Positions 33,222 to 48,060 of a DNA stretch of 64,000 nt are shown in pieces. The notes beneath the pieces were generated by a model that was not told the origin of the DNA, did no database searches, and saw only the letters and a list, made by a program, of their open reading frames with translations. The stretch comes from Gordius sp. MW1. Lineage: Eukaryota > Nematomorpha > Gordioida > Gordea > Gordiidae. The translations under genes were made by a program, and so were the position numbers. The DNA is taken from contig OZ038527.1 of the NCBI GenBank assembly GCA_964036665.1, forward strand, positions 2,852,001-2,916,000, in the 5' to 3' direction. Within the stretch, counting starts at the first letter, position 1. The number at the start of each line of letters is the position of its first letter.

Positions 33222-33766
33222 ATACTAAATGAGCAAAAAAAAACATTTTTAGATACATTTTGGCGCCAAATAATAAAATAACCCTTTTAACAATTTATGA
33301 CCCTTTCAAGGCCGGCCAACTTTTTCTTTTATTTAATTTGATTAATAGATAGTATAAAATATTTGTCTTAAATTTGAAACAATTTGAGAGGGTTCAACAT
33401 TAATTATGCTATTTTGGCCATTTCGGCTATTATAAGATGACCAATCAATAAATTTTTTTTTAATTTTTTTTCTAGAGATAGGTGACTTATCCCTACAACA
33501 AGATACTATGATTTGGGGACCAATAATCTATAAATTTTATTAATTATAGCGTCAAAAAACGATTTTTTAAAAACCCAATTTTCGACCTTTGAGCGCCCAC
33601 AACTCAAAAAGTAGTGGCCCAAATGAGCTAAAATTTTCGAATATTAATAATTCTACTAGTTTTAACATTTCCACCAAATTTTATAAGATTTTGAGGGGGT
33701 CGGTCATTAAGAATTCACACCTATGGTAAAATATATAAATTGATTGATCATTCAAATTTTGGTCAT

Positions 33767-33772
33767 TTTATT
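33767..33772 (-). terminator. Likely PCNA polyadenylation signal
   Basis: AATAAA on the minus strand, about 100 nt downstream of the PCNA stop codon. Confidence 0.5.
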
Positions 33773-33870
33773 TATATGTGTCTTAAAAATATAATTTTCT
33801 GAACAATAACATATAATTTATATTACAAGTAACATGATTATTAGTTTACAATTCATTTTATACATATAGA

Positions 33871-36099
<2,229 letters not shown>

Positions 36100-36610
36100 T
36101 TTAAATATTAATTAGAGCTTTGTATTAACAAATGTTTAATTATCTGAGTGCCCTCTTATAACTCTAAATTCGTGCTTAGAAGTTGTTAAATTGAATATTT
36201 AGAATAAATTGATATAGTTAGAGTATTATCTAAGCAGGTGAACTTATAATTAATTAAAACTTAACATTAATAAATGAATAGATATAATCCTAGTGCCATC
36301 TTATACCTCTGAATGCCTAAAGTTGTTAATTCAATATTTAGAATAAATTAATGTAGTTAGAAAGTATTTTCTAAGCAGGTGAACGTATTAAATTATTATA
36401 TAAAGCTTAACATTAACAAAGAAATAAATATAATCATTTTATACCACTAGATTCATGTTTAAAAAGTTACATTGAATATTTAAAACAAATTAATATAGTT
36501 ATAGAGTATGATCTAAGCAGGTGAACATATAATATATTAAATTATTATATAAAGATTAACATTAATAAATGAATAGATCTCATTCTAGTGCCATCTTGTT
36601 TGAAAATTCT
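36100..36610 (+). repeat. Minisatellite, about 141-bp unit, three copies
   Basis: The word TCTAAGCAGGTGAAC recurs near 36230, 36371 and 36513. TTGAATATTTA(G/A)AA, TAACATTAA and ATCCTAGTGCCATCTT are at matching phase. The unit is AT-rich with no coding potential. Confidence 0.8.
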
Positions 36611-37561
36611 GACAATTTGTTTATCAAATTATCCCTCATCTGGGTTGTCATATATAGGTATGAGGAGAAACACAGGATTTCTCTTTCTTTCTAGGACCTG
36701 GGATGCTACTAGATAAATAAATATAAGTTTACTATTAGTTAAAATAAACATATTTTATGAAGATGAATGAAATAAATAAAAAAGTTAAGTAGTATAAATA
36801 TCAAAAAATACCTCTATGCCTTGTGTCCATTTAAACAGTAACATTTAGTATTTGTGGAGTTTTAGTAGGGACACGCATTAAAGGATGTCTATATTGTATT
36901 ATTAGTTGTCGTCATTTCGAACTGGATTCTTTTTTCATTTAACCACCTAAATTTTATGTAAAAATTAATTTAAAAATTTTATAATCTTACCACTTATCCG
37001 ATTTTAAACATTTAACCAATTCTCACTTATAAGTAGATTTAGCGTAAATTTTAAGCAGTGTGTTCAAAAAATCGCGGTTATTTATCATTTATAAATATGA
37101 CCAATTATCCGATACTCACTTATACAATTTCAATTAATTATTTTATTTACTATAAATTGTACGACAATTTAAAAGTTTATTACATGTATTTAAAAATGCA
37201 AGATTTTTGTCTTTTATTAAGTTCTCATTTTTACTTGAGTTAAACCTAAAAAAAATGTAAAACATTATTAAAAAATTTAGTCTGCTTGTATCATTTCTTA
37301 AACTACCATTGCCTTTTTTAAACTTTGAAGCCATTTTAATTTACTCCAAATTATTATTTACTGTAGTATGCCACGTGTGATTACCCCACTCATTTTTACT
37401 AATTGAATTTATATCGATTTTTTTTTAGTTTTTTACCAATCATTGTGGATAAATTTTATAATCGGCTACGCTATTAACTCCGTTAATTTATATTACCACC
37501 ACGGGTACTAATTAAAAAATTATTCTATCTCGAGCCTCACCTTCCTAATTTTGAGTTATGC
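36611..37561. other. AT-rich spacer, nothing recognised
   Basis: No gene, RNA gene or strong repeat visible. Confidence 0.4.
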
Positions 37562-37569
37562 GTGGGCAC

Positions 37570-37798
37570 TAGTGTTGTAAAAACGGCTGGCTGGTTTTTC
37601 CCAGCGTATTGCTAAGCTTAGTTGTTGGCGTTTTTTTTCACCCAACCTTTTCAGTGTTAGGTGATGGGTGTTTTTTACGAAAACGCCAAACGCCAAAGCC
37701 CTCCCAAGAAAATTCACCTAACACTGAAAAGGTTGGGTGAAAAAAAACGCCAACGCTTGCAGGCAACCAATAGAAACCCTTGGTTTTTTACAACACTA
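37570..37798. mobile_element. hAT-type MITE, foldback
   Basis: TIRs TAGTGTTGTAAAAAC and GGTTTTTTACAACACTA are flanked by an 8-bp near-duplication GTGGGCAC / GTGGGCGC (37562-37569, 37799-37806). Inside, CACCCAACCTTTTCAGTGTTAGGTGA is mirrored around a short spacer, so the whole element folds back. Confidence 0.8.
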
Positions 37799-37806
37799 GT
37801 GGGCGC

Positions 37807-38554
37807 TAGTCGATTATGCGCAGACTGCCTATCGGCAGCAGCTGCGTTATGAACGCGCCTCCGCATTATGATTTTATTTACGCACAAATAATAATAAAAA
37901 ATAGGGATGGAGGGTTGAATATCTGTTAACTAGATAACTTTCATTTTAAAACTTAAAGAATACATTTTTATATTGTTGTTTTTAAATTATATTTAAATTA
38001 AAAAAAGAAAAAGCTTAAATTAATTTAAAATATGTGGATAACTAGATTAAAAATAAAATTAGCCAATTAATCGTGTGTTGTATTTTTATTTTTCTGTTGT
38101 TAATTCCCTCGTTTAATTGTTGATGCAGAATATTAGACATGTGTATGGTTACCCTTTGTAAATTTTTGGATGCCTCTTTTGTGTCTCCTATTCTCTACTG
38201 TGAGAGTAAATCCCTTCGCTGAATATTGTAGTTTGTTTTAGCTAAATCTGTTTTTAGGTTATCGCGGTTTGTTTTTGGTTGACTTTCTTGTCCCAGGTAA
38301 CGCTAAAGCGGTTTGGTTAGTTGACGCAACTGTTCGGATTATTGAGGGATGGTTTGGGTATCGTATTTCCAATTAAAATTTCTCGGTTGGTTCGAGTGAA
38401 CATAATGTCTGGTATTTTAATCGAGGTTTTAAGGCTTATCAAGAATTAATGACACCATCATTTGATTATAGAAAATGTAATTTATTTGTTGTGAAATAGT
38501 TTGATTTGTTGGATCCAATAAATTTCAATTATCGCAGGAATGATAGATGGCTTT
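37807..38554. other. AT-rich spacer, nothing recognised
   Basis: No exon or structured element that I can support. Confidence 0.4.
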
Positions 38555-38869
38555 ATAAATTGTAGTGTTTTACGCGTTCAAATTTTTTGAATGCCATGAA
38601 CGTGAACGCGTTCCTTTTTTTTGATGAACGCGTTCGAATTTAACGTTCGTTCAATTTAAAAACCCTTTTTTATTTATTTGAAAATTACTGTTAATCCAAA
38701 TTTTTAACAAAAAAGTTTTAAAAAATTATAAGTTATTGAGAAAATATCTGAAGATGAGGAAGATGAAATTGTGTCATTCCATTAAATGAAATATTTGATA
38801 TCAAAATAGACAGTAAAATTTTATTTACCTACCAAAACATCACTCTTGTGCATGCCACAATCTTAATTT

Positions 38870-39896
38870 AATGGCAAGTGTCGATGCTGACAAAGCACTA
38901 GAAATTATATCTTTTAAAAAAAAATTAAAAAGTGCATTTGATAAATGCAAAAATTTATGCAATAAACAAAATTAGTCTACATCATTTGCTCATGATTTAA
39001 AGAAAAATTTATCAAGGATGCTTATAAGACCTGTTGTAACAAGATGGATTCTTATTATAATTCCTTAAAATTAATAGACTCATTAGTAAAAGATAAAACT
39101 CATTTATTTGACAAAGTATGTGCCATGGGAGAATTAGCTAGGCTTACAACCAATGATAAAATATTTTTGGAAGAACTGTACTGTAAGTCCTAATAAAAAT
39201 TTTTAGGGTAAATATTATAATAAATTTTAAATATTAAAATAGATCATGGAACCTATTGCAACCGCTCTTACTATTTTAGAAAGTAAGGAAAATATGCATT
39301 TGGGCGATTTGACCCCAACAATAACAATAGTTATTTTGAAATTAAAAAATATAACTGGCCTAAAATATGGTCAACCATTGATTGACTCTGTATTAAATGG
39401 GATTAATAAAAGGTAATAAACCTATTACTATCAAATTAATTACATATATTTTCTCTTTTTTTAAAGATTTTAACATATACATGAAGATCAATATCTTGTT
39501 TCAGCCATTATACTCCAATGTTCAAGCTTCAATGGCCTTGTATTAAACTTCGAGAAAATGAACCTTTAAAGAATAAACTTTTAGTGTTATTGAAAAAAGG
39601 GATTGAAACCCCTAGAATTGATAATGAAAGAGCTGACAATTCCGAGATTTTATTTTTTTGACGAGGAAGTAGAGGGCGGATTGGAGGATGATGTCTTATC
39701 GCAATTTTTTAAAGCGAGGGACAAAACATTAAATGTTTTTAATAAATTTCCTCCTTTAAAAAATTTGTTTCTCAAGTATAATACTCCAATCCCCTCATCT
39801 GCCCCTGTGGAGCGGGTTTTTAGTATAGCTAATGCTGTATTAACTGCCGAGCGTTCCTGCTTATCAGCGACAATTTTGAAAAACAATTATTATTAA
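38870..39896 (+). pseudogene. hAT transposase relic
   Basis: Broken frames of a hAT transposase. The upstream part (about 38872-39185) shows K-rich helical sequence and, in another frame, a segment ending KVCAMGELARLTTNDKIFLEEL. The 3' part (39603-39896) carries the C-terminal dimerisation motif: FPPLKNLFLKYNTPIPSSAPVER, then VFSIANAVLTAERSCLS. Stops and frame changes separate the pieces, so it cannot be active. Confidence 0.8.
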
Positions 39897-39954
39897 AAAT
39901 TAATATATCCTATCCTTAATGATATAACTAAAGGATTTATTGAATTGATTTATA

Positions 39955-40350
39955 TGTCCGCGATAAAAAGTATTCGCGATAAAATGGATCCGCGAAATTT
40001 CTTGGATTTATAATACGTTACATTTTCTTTATTTGTTTTCTACTATTCGAAAGTAAAATAATTAATGATCAACGAGTGATAGCGAGGTAATATATAATAA
40101 TCGCTAAATCATGATAATTGATAATCGCTAAAGCAGGGTAATAAAAAATATATCTATTTATATCATAGCGATATTAACAATCTATTTATATCATAAAGAT
40201 ATGAACAATCATGACTCATCAGTCATCCTAACTACGCGTAGAGTATAATGACACAATTAAAATCGATAAGGATGAGTAATAAAAATAGTAGCGTAGATAA
40301 AGATGAGTATTAAAATCGCAGCGTTGGGTGAACACCACACCTCCACCTTT
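39955..40350 (-). repeat. LTR with polypurine tract, nested in hAT
   Basis: Minus strand: AAAGGTGGAGG (40340-40350) followed by TGTGGTGTTCACCC and ending ATCGCGGACA at 39955. That is TG...CA with 385 bp. It resembles the relic at 27960-28378 and shares the first bases with the gypsy LTR at 23734. No internal genes remain. Confidence 0.65.
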
Positions 40351-40403
40351 AACGAGATGACCACGGCTTAATAACACAGCTCTACAAATATTGACTTTGT
40401 GAT

Positions 40404-41252
40404 TGTATCCCACAATCCGAACAATAATTCTTATTGAGAATTTTGCGCTAAAAAATATGAATAATATGTTTTTAGTTTTTTCTACGATTACCAGTTTTTT
40501 AAATATACGAGGTTGAAAGTGCCAAAAATGCCCTTTTTAAGCCTTTTTGAGGGTATATTGCCACGGCGTTTTTAATATTTAGCGAAAAATAGTTATATAT
40601 TTATGTAGATTAAAGTTTCATCCATAGGTCCATTATTTTATTTTTTATATCTCCCTTATACTCAAATTTATACGCGTTTGCGTAAACCCCTTTTCCTTAT
40701 CAAAATTCGTCCCATATGTCTGGAAAAAGAAGTTCATTAGAGTTCATACTACACACGCGCTGTTTACTAACACATCTCCCTCTCCCTTTCTCCATCTCTT
40801 CCACTCCCGCCCCCATATCTATCCAAGCACACATAAAGGGGACGGGAGTGGAGGAGAAAGAGGGGAGAGTAGGTGAAGGGAGAGAGATATGTGTTAGTAA
40901 ACATCGCGTGCGTAGTATGAACTCTAATGTACTCCGTTTACAGACATCGTGGGACGAATTTTGATAAGGAGAGGGGGTTAACGCAAACGCGTATAAATTT
41001 TAATATAGGTGATATAAAAAAATAAAAGAATGGACCTATAGATGAAACATTAATCTACATGAATATATTACTATTTTCCGCTAAATATTAAAATTGCCGT
41101 GGCAATATATCCTCAAAAAGGCTTAAAAAGGGCATTTTTGGCACTTTCAACCTCGTATATCTAAAAAACTGGTAATCGTAGAAAAAAACTAATACATATT
41201 ATTTTTCAGCGCAAAATTCTCTTTCAGAATTAATGGTCGGATTGCGGGATCT
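40404..41252. mobile_element. Long foldback (near-perfect palindrome), about 850 bp
   Basis: Arms of roughly 400 bp. The left starts CCCACAATCCGAACAATAAT and the right ends AATGGTCGGATTGCGGGAT. Mirrored landmarks are GCGCTAAAAAATA / TTTCAGCGC, AGTGCCAAAAATGCCC / GGGCATTTTTGGCACT, TACGCGTTTGCGT / ACGCAAACGCGTA, and TTTACTAACACAT / ATGTGTTAGTAAA. The spacer is only about 50 bp near 40810-40845. No protein. Confidence 0.8.
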
Positions 41253-41727
41253 TTTTTTTGTAGACTTGTGTAATTTCTTAATTAGAGGTCGAGGCGGCGA
41301 TTTACCTTATTTTTTAATCAAAGTTCAAACAAACCATAGGTTTAACAGACAATATAATTTTAAAACATTTTCTAAAATTTAGCCCAAAAATTCATGGACG
41401 ACTGATTTATTCGATAAAATCCTGCACTGTGAATCAATTATAAAATGGGGTACTTCATGGCTACTGGACTTAACGTCCCAGCTCTGTAAAGCACCAATGG
41501 GGTACTTCATGGCTACTTGACGTTGTCCCAGCTCTTTAAAGCACCACTCAGCAACAGCTTCAACCAAAAATATAATAAATTTATACTAAATTATCCCACA
41601 GGCTTTTATTTTATACCTATTTTGTAACTTGCCATTTGAACGAACGTGAACGCGTTCCTTTTTTTTAAACGAACGTGAACGTGAACGCGTTCGATTTTTT
41701 TTAAATGTTAACAGCACTAATGAATTG

Positions 41728-42786
41728 TGAATTTATTTAATTTAAGCGGTTGAATATATGCGTTTATTAATCCGCGAGATAATTTCTGATAATATAAATG
41801 CGATAAATAATGCGAAAAATTTTACATATGTCGTAAGAGGAGCACGTGCAGGCGCATGAATCTTAAAAAGATCTGCTTTTTTAAACAATCATACATACAA
41901 CTATCGAAAATTTATTAACACAATTAATTCTGTGTAAGGGGAAAGGGATGGGAAAGCGCGCGTATGTAATATATTCGGTAAAGATCCGTTGGTTATTAAA
42001 GCATTTAGTAGAGGTGCGTGGACTAATCGCACGTGGGATACCACATTTAATTAAAATAATGGATAAATTAAATACCTTATTGCATTTGAGCAATGAATAT
42101 ATAAAATTAGGGCTTATATTTTCAATGCCTAAAAAATATATTTTTAAATTTAATGTAATTATTTTTTTGAAAGTGCTGTTAAGTATCAATTACTTTTATC
42201 TAAATTAGATTGCTGTCCATTACCTACATTTTAATTAGAAAATTAAGAATAATTAAACTTATGTTATTTTTAGCCATTGTGAAAACGTCAGGAAAACTAT
42301 GATCTAACATTTTTGTCTAATGATATACTAATGCTATACCTATCAAAGAACTTGTCATTTATTTCACCAGCTATTGCATTAAATTCCAAAACAGTGAATC
42401 AATAAATTTATTCAAATTAAGCGGTTAAAATGGGACTAAAAAATGGCGATATTTATGTTTAAACAACGATACCGAAGATTTGCAGATCGGAAAATTGTAA
42501 TGATGAGATTCGCATTTTTGGATGCTTGCGTTTACTAGAATTAAAAGTAAGTCTAGTTACGCCTAACTTTTGCCCAAAAAACACAAATTTTTACCATCCG
42601 TTATCACTTTCTTACACTAAATGGCACATAAACGTATTAATTAAATATTTTGAATGAGCTTTGAAAAAACAGTTAGGTGTGGAACTAATAGACGAGAAAC
42701 TGAGAAACCCGCACAGATGGATACAAGATAGAACAATTATTATTTTAATACACATTTTGTGAAGATGAAAGAATTATATTAAAACA
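41728..42786. other. AT-rich spacer, nothing recognised
   Basis: Overlapping open frames near 41881-42208 on both strands lack family signatures, and I do not call them genes. Confidence 0.35.
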
Positions 42787-43060
42787 AGAATTCCCGCTAT
42801 TAATTGCTATGCAATTTATGGGCTCGCTTTTTGTTGTCCGTCCGTTGTCCGTCCAACGTTCTGACTTGCTGGTTCGATACCCGGAGATTTTCTAAATTAA
42901 ATTAATATATTGTTCTTGTTAATACCATTTATTATATGACTTTTTGACCGTGTCCTGGCTACTGACCAATGAAAAAAATGACCATTGGCCAAAGTGAGAT
43001 TAAAATCGATTATTTTTATTATAATTATAGGTTAGTTATTTGGCTGTCTGCTAACCATTA
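42787..43060 (+). repeat. tRNA-derived dispersed repeat copy
   Basis: Starts ATTGCTATGCAATTTATGGGCTCG, followed by a GTTGTCCGTCC run, a B-box-like GGTTCGATACCCGGAG, ATTGTTCTTGTTAATACCATT, GACCGTGTCCTGGCTACTGACC and the GACCATTGGCC block. The order is the same as at 53.3 and 62.2 kb. Confidence 0.7.
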
Positions 43061-43277
43061 GAAAAGATCACCACTATCATTTTGCATTTAATACCCCCTA
43101 TAGGCATTCTCGCCCCTTCCCACCTTTCTGGCCTAATGAGTTTCGTTCCCCCTTCCCTTCCCCTCCTCCACCTTCCCCCTTCTCACAAGGGCCGAAGGCC
43201 CGAGTTTATTAAATAATGCTTGGCACTCCATGCTATTAATTAAATATATTTAATCGAATCCCCATATGTGTGTAACA
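43061..43277. repeat. Pyrimidine-rich repeat tail
   Basis: CCCTTCCC/CCTCCACC-rich stretch with 'CCCCCTATAGGCATTCTCGCCCC', also seen at 54255-54385. Part of a dispersed repeat, no gene. Confidence 0.45.
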
Positions 43278-43286
43278 TATAATAAA

Positions 43287-43665
43287 CACAACAAATTATT
43301 TGCTAAGTATTTTATTCAAATTGCTAAATATTTTTAGCGTCATTGCTAAGTATTTTATTTATTTGCTAAGTATTTAAATGAATTTTGCTAAGTTTTTTTT
43401 GCTAAGTATTTTATATGTTTGCTAAGTATTTAATGTTTTGCTAAGTAATTAAATTGTATGCTAGATATTTAAACATATTATGCTTAGTATTTAAATTATT
43501 GCTAAGTATTTAAATATATTATGCTAAATATTTAAATTATTGCTAAGTATTTAAATAAATTGTGCCGAGCATTAAATTATTTGCTAAGTATTTAAATAAA
43601 TTAAGCTAAGTATTTAATTATATGCTAGGTTTATAAATATATTATGCTAAGTATTCAAAAGATTT
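43287..43665 (+). repeat. Left terminal array of TGCTAAGTATTT motifs
   Basis: About 18 imperfect copies at roughly 20-bp spacing, all in the same orientation. Copies vary mainly in the trailing A/T. Confidence 0.85.
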
Positions 43666-43959
43666 TATAAATTTTAAAACAAATTAAGCTGTCCGTTTTT
43701 TATCCTTTCAAGTCAACCGACAAACGGTCAACCGAAAAATCGTTAACAGAAGTTAACGATCGTTAACCCTTTTTATCTGACCAATCAGAGAGCTGCGCAT
43801 TTATCAGATTTTTAATAATGCGCATGCGTATGCATTTAACAATTTTTGCTGCACTATAAAACTATAATTCTTTAAATAACAAAAATTATCCCAGTATCAA
43901 AAATTATTTCTATTCTACTATTTGGTAATTTTCAAATACATTATTCTAAGATATGTTTG

Positions 43960-44625
43960 TAACTCTGTATCACTTGTTATAACAACAAGTAAAATAAAAT
44001 TATTTGCCAAAATGTCTATTGTATTAGGATTATAAAAGTACTTAAGTTAAAGATTTGTAATATTACCAAAATATTATTGTCATGTTTATATAGATTTTTA
44101 GGGTTAGAAACTAAGTTATTTTTAAATTTGTTAAAATGTGTACTGTGTATTTAGGATTATATAAGTATTTAAGTTTAAGATTTGTAATACTTAAATGTCA
44201 TGGTCATGCTTATATAGATCTTTATGGTTAGAAACTAAGCTACTTTTAAATTTGCCAAAATATATATAGTATTTATAGGATTATAAAAGTATTTAAGTCA
44301 AAGATTTGTAATATTTACCAAAATATTATTGACATGTTTATATAGATTTTTAGGGTTAGATACTAAGTTATTTTTTAATTTGTTAAAATGTGTCCACTAT
44401 ATTTAGGATTATATAAGTATTTAAGTTTAAGATTAGCAATACTTCCCATAATGTTATGGTCATGCTTATATATTTCCTTAGGGTAAGAAACTAAGCTATT
44501 TTTAAATTAGTCAAAATGTATATAGAATTTATAGGATTATATTATTTGATTTATAATACTTACCAAAATGTTACTGTGATGTTTATTAAGATTTTTAGGG
44601 TTAGAAACTCTTATTTTTTAAATTA
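43960..44625 (+). repeat. AT-rich minisatellite, about 125-bp unit, five copies
   Basis: TATATAGATTTTTAGGGTTAGAAACTAAG recurs with variation near 44090, 44213, 44340, 44466 and 44585. TAGGATTATA(T/A)AAGTATTTAAG lies between. Confidence 0.75.
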
Positions 44626-45805
44626 TATAATAAAAAACTGTTTTAAATCAAACTAACTCCCTATTTCATAATTTGGTGGTGTATTTTTTGACCAAGATAT
44701 CAGAGTTTAACCCATTATGGTTTTTTGGTTATCAATCCATACCTTAGATGCAACACTAAATGTTTTCCATATAGTTAACTACATAATTTACGTTATTTAG
44801 ATGGTGAATCTCTTACCCAAGCTTTTAGACTAAGTCTATAATGGCTTCTATTTCAATATTTCATTCTTTCCTTAATATTTAGATTAAGCTTTAAATTTAA
44901 AAAATAACATAAATTCATATTAAGTTTTTATTCATAAGGTAGAGATAACGTTAAATGCACTGCGAAAAATTTAATAATGAAGTATTTAATCTTCCATTTT
45001 ATAATGTTTATTTTTTCTAGCTAATATCTCAGGATGAAGCATCTTTTTTTTCTGGTAATCTGTATCATAAAAGATCTACATAGTCTAGTCTGCAGCAACA
45101 AGTGATTCTTCTAAAGGAAATGTAACGTTAATAAAACAAGAAAATTAATAACCTTCGCGCGCGAATATATAAATATATTGATGGGTCAATATTACGAAAT
45201 ATTATTACGTCCAATTAAACTTGTAAAATTGGACAAAAGGGTATAACTTTTGACCCCCATATAATTTATAATTAATTTTTTTTTAAATTTTTTTCTAAAA
45301 AAGTTGTGATTAATAACATATTTAGAGTTAGGCGGTTATAGTCCTTTTTTGGGATGCATGGTGTGTACAAAGTTGATACAATGTTAAATGTAACAATTAG
45401 GGAATAAAAATAGTTTACGTTATTTACATCATTTCAAAGGATTTACTTTAAAAGCTAACATATTATACAACTTACAGTTTAATATCCAATTTTCTATTAT
45501 ATTTTCATACCTTAGATTAATAAATACAATATTATCAATTTATACTCCAATATAAAATAATCTATCATATACTTGCATCTTCTTTAAGTAATTATGTGCT
45601 ATTTATAGCCTTTTATATTTAAATTCATTTTATAATATTATGCAAATTTAATTTTATAATCATATGTTTTAAAGTTATTAACAAATACGACATCCATCCA
45701 TCGTTAACCCTTAATTTTTTCAGTTGTGTGGTTTGTAGGCTGACTCGGATTCGTTTTTTATATAAAGATCACACACCAATTCTACAGTCATTTAATTGCT
45801 CAATT

Positions 45806-47284
45806 ATGGAAATCCAACAAATTTCGCCTTATTTATAAGACGAAGAGGAATCAGGAAGCTCAGGAGTTGAAATTCATCGCAGGCAGTTGTACAGATCGAT
45901 TGAATGGGTAAAAAAAGCCACCTATGATAATGAGTGTGAGGCATAAAGGGCTCTTAAAGCCGAAGATCTATGGGGCTTTTGGTACCGAAATTAAACTGAG
46001 GAAGGCATAAAAGTGTAGTGCAGGTTATGTAATTTTAAATGGTATTTAAATAGACTTAAAATAAACATAGTGGCAACTACAATTGGAAATTTAAGCGTTG
46101 AAGCTCTCGCTCTCCTGAAACAAATTGGAAAAGCGATCTCCTGCGTCTCTTTAGATTTGAAAGAGTACTTTTTTATTAGGCAAAAGATCACATTGGAAAT
46201 CGTTAAATCCAACACGATTTCTATATACGGATCAATGCCACCCGTTTAGTTATAGCGCGTTTTTATATTTTTTTTAGTCGTGTATGTAATTTTTTGTATA
46301 CCATTTAAATAGACTTAGATGTAATCAAGTAAAATTTCGTGGAAGTTTTTGACGTTCTTGCCACTGATGCAACCAGTGCAATTTAAAATGCTTTTAAAGC
46401 TGTTTTTGGGGATAAAATGGTTGTGGTATGCTGGGCTCATGTCAAAAGAAACATAGCAATAAAAGTACTTAACTCAAAATTTATGATTATATTACTGGAA
46501 TAGGTGATGTTAGTTAACAAGCACTATCAAGATAAATTAATTGAAGACATTGATAAGCTACAACTTTGTCAGAATGAAAATGTTTTTCTGAAAGCAACAA
46601 AATTGTTCCTTCTAAAATGGGACTTCAAAATACCTATATTTATTGATTATTTTAAGAAGGAATGGATCAATAAGAATATACATGGTACAGAGGTTATCGC
46701 CTTTATACTCCAACCACAAACAACTGTTTGGAATCAACGAATAGAACAATAAAAGATTATTATACGTTAAGGGAACGAATCCCTCTTGCTCAATTTAAAA
46801 TTTTTGCAAAGGATATGGTTAAAAAGTGGTCTGTATATTACCAATTACTACAAGTTACAATAGCATCTTCTCCAACAATTTCAACAAAACTTTTGACCGA
46901 AAGCTACCAATGGGCAATGCTCAACAAAAATGCCATAATGTACAACATTAATAATAAATAAGATTATGTTGTACCAGCCAAAATAAGTCAATCAATAATC
47001 AGGATACAAGAATCAGAATAGATGACTGGGCCTCCTATGAGGATTTCAAAAAGCAAAATTTTAAGGTCTGGTCCATAACCTTCCTTGAAGAAAGCCATAT
47101 GTGGTAAAAGGGCCAATGCAGTTGCCCCTCATTTCACAATAATTACATCTGCAAGCATATAATAGGGTTAGCCCTAACACTAAAATTATGCAAACCCCCT
47201 ATGGAAGCCAAAAATGTCACAATAGGAGAAAAAAGAAGATGTGGAAGACCTTCTACAGCTAAAAAAGCTTTGATAGTCCATTAA
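45806..47284 (+). pseudogene. MULE transposase relic
   Basis: Pieces in order: an N-terminal FLYWCH/WRKY-like zinc region around KAEDLWGFWYRN and CNFKWYLN; a DDE-core piece (DVLATDATSA, then VVVCWAHVKRNIAIKVL); a helical segment (46504-46961) with CLESTNRTIKDYYTLRER; and a C-terminal SWIM zinc finger CSCPSFHNNYICKHIIGLA followed by RRCGRPSTAKKA near 47110-47284. Frames change several times and stops interrupt, so it is inactive. Confidence 0.8.
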
Positions 47285-47599
47285 ATATATATACAAGCCA
47301 CCGTTATTATAATTATATATTGTAGTTGAATAAAGTCTCTATAAATTATCCTATTGGCTATTTAGATTATTTTATATGTGAAGTCATTATAGAACATGAA
47401 GGGTATTTCTTCACCTAAATAAATAATCATAATTTTTTTATTTAAATCGAAAATAAGTTATTTTTTTATATTATAACAAGATAAAATTGAAATATTATAT
47501 TTTTCCACTATAAATTTTGGTAATTCATTAAAATAATTCCCATTAAAACTTAACTTCAAATTTTCAACATTTTTTTTGTGTCATAAATTAAACTATGAA

Positions 47600-48060
47600 T
47601 TAAAAAACTTAGTATTTTAAAGTAATAACTTAGCACTTTAAAATAGAAAACCTAGCATTTTAAAATTAAGAGCCTAGCATTTTTAAAAATTAAACGTTTT
47701 CTTTGAAATTATTACCATTAAAACTTTGTCCTTTTTAGCTTTAAAACCTTATTATCTTATAATTTTTTAATACTCAGCATTTTGATTAAAATTCATGATT
47801 TAGATTTTTTGAATAAAATACTTAGCATTTCAATAAAAAAAACTTAGCATATCAAAATAAAAACTTAGCAATTTAATAATAAAAACTTAGCATTTAAAAA
47901 TAAAAAATTAGCATTTAAAAATAAAATACTTAGCATTTAGATTAAAATACTAAGCATAAAATACCTAGCGTTTTTTAATAAAATATTTAGCACCTTAATT
48001 GAAATACTTAGCATAATTTACTTAGCAATTTGTAATTATTCACTTAGCAGTTAAATAACA
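47600..48060 (-). repeat. Right terminal array of inverted AAATACTTAGCAT motifs
   Basis: Mirror image of the left array: successive ACTTAGCA words at 20-35 bp spacing up to the element end. Confidence 0.82.

Larger units (their letters stand above)
29226..33705. mobile_element. Long inverted-repeat element enclosing a foldback and a LINE
   Basis: About 480-500 bp at 29226-29703 returns inverted at 33213-33705. Matching landmarks include CCGACCCCCTC / GAGGGGGTCGG, TTGGCGCCAAA and GCTCATTTAGTATTCATA / TATGAATACTAAATGAGC. The arms differ at scattered sites and small indels. The arms meet the LINE directly at the 3' end of its ORF. No clear target-site duplication is visible. It is either a TIR transposon whose centre was invaded, or two LINE 3' tails in opposite orientation. 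Confidence 0.7.
38563..41719 (+). mobile_element. Decayed autonomous hAT transposon
   Basis: Ends TAGTGTTTTACGCG and TAACAGCACTA are flanked by an 8-bp near-duplication ATAAATTG (38555-38562) / ATGAATTG (41720-41727). Subterminal regions carry several palindromic GAACGCGTTC words with GAACGTGAAC (38585-38650 and 41636-41690), likely transposase binding sites. The coding part is broken, and two other elements are nested inside (39955-40350 and 40404-41252). Confidence 0.75.

Noticed and set aside
41881-42208. Overlapping ORFs on both strands
   Set aside because: AT-rich low-information translations without motifs; typical chance frames.
43287-43665. CRISPR-like or centromeric array
   Set aside because: Imperfect 20-bp motifs mirrored at the other end of a transposon with a 9-bp duplication; best explained as MULE termini.
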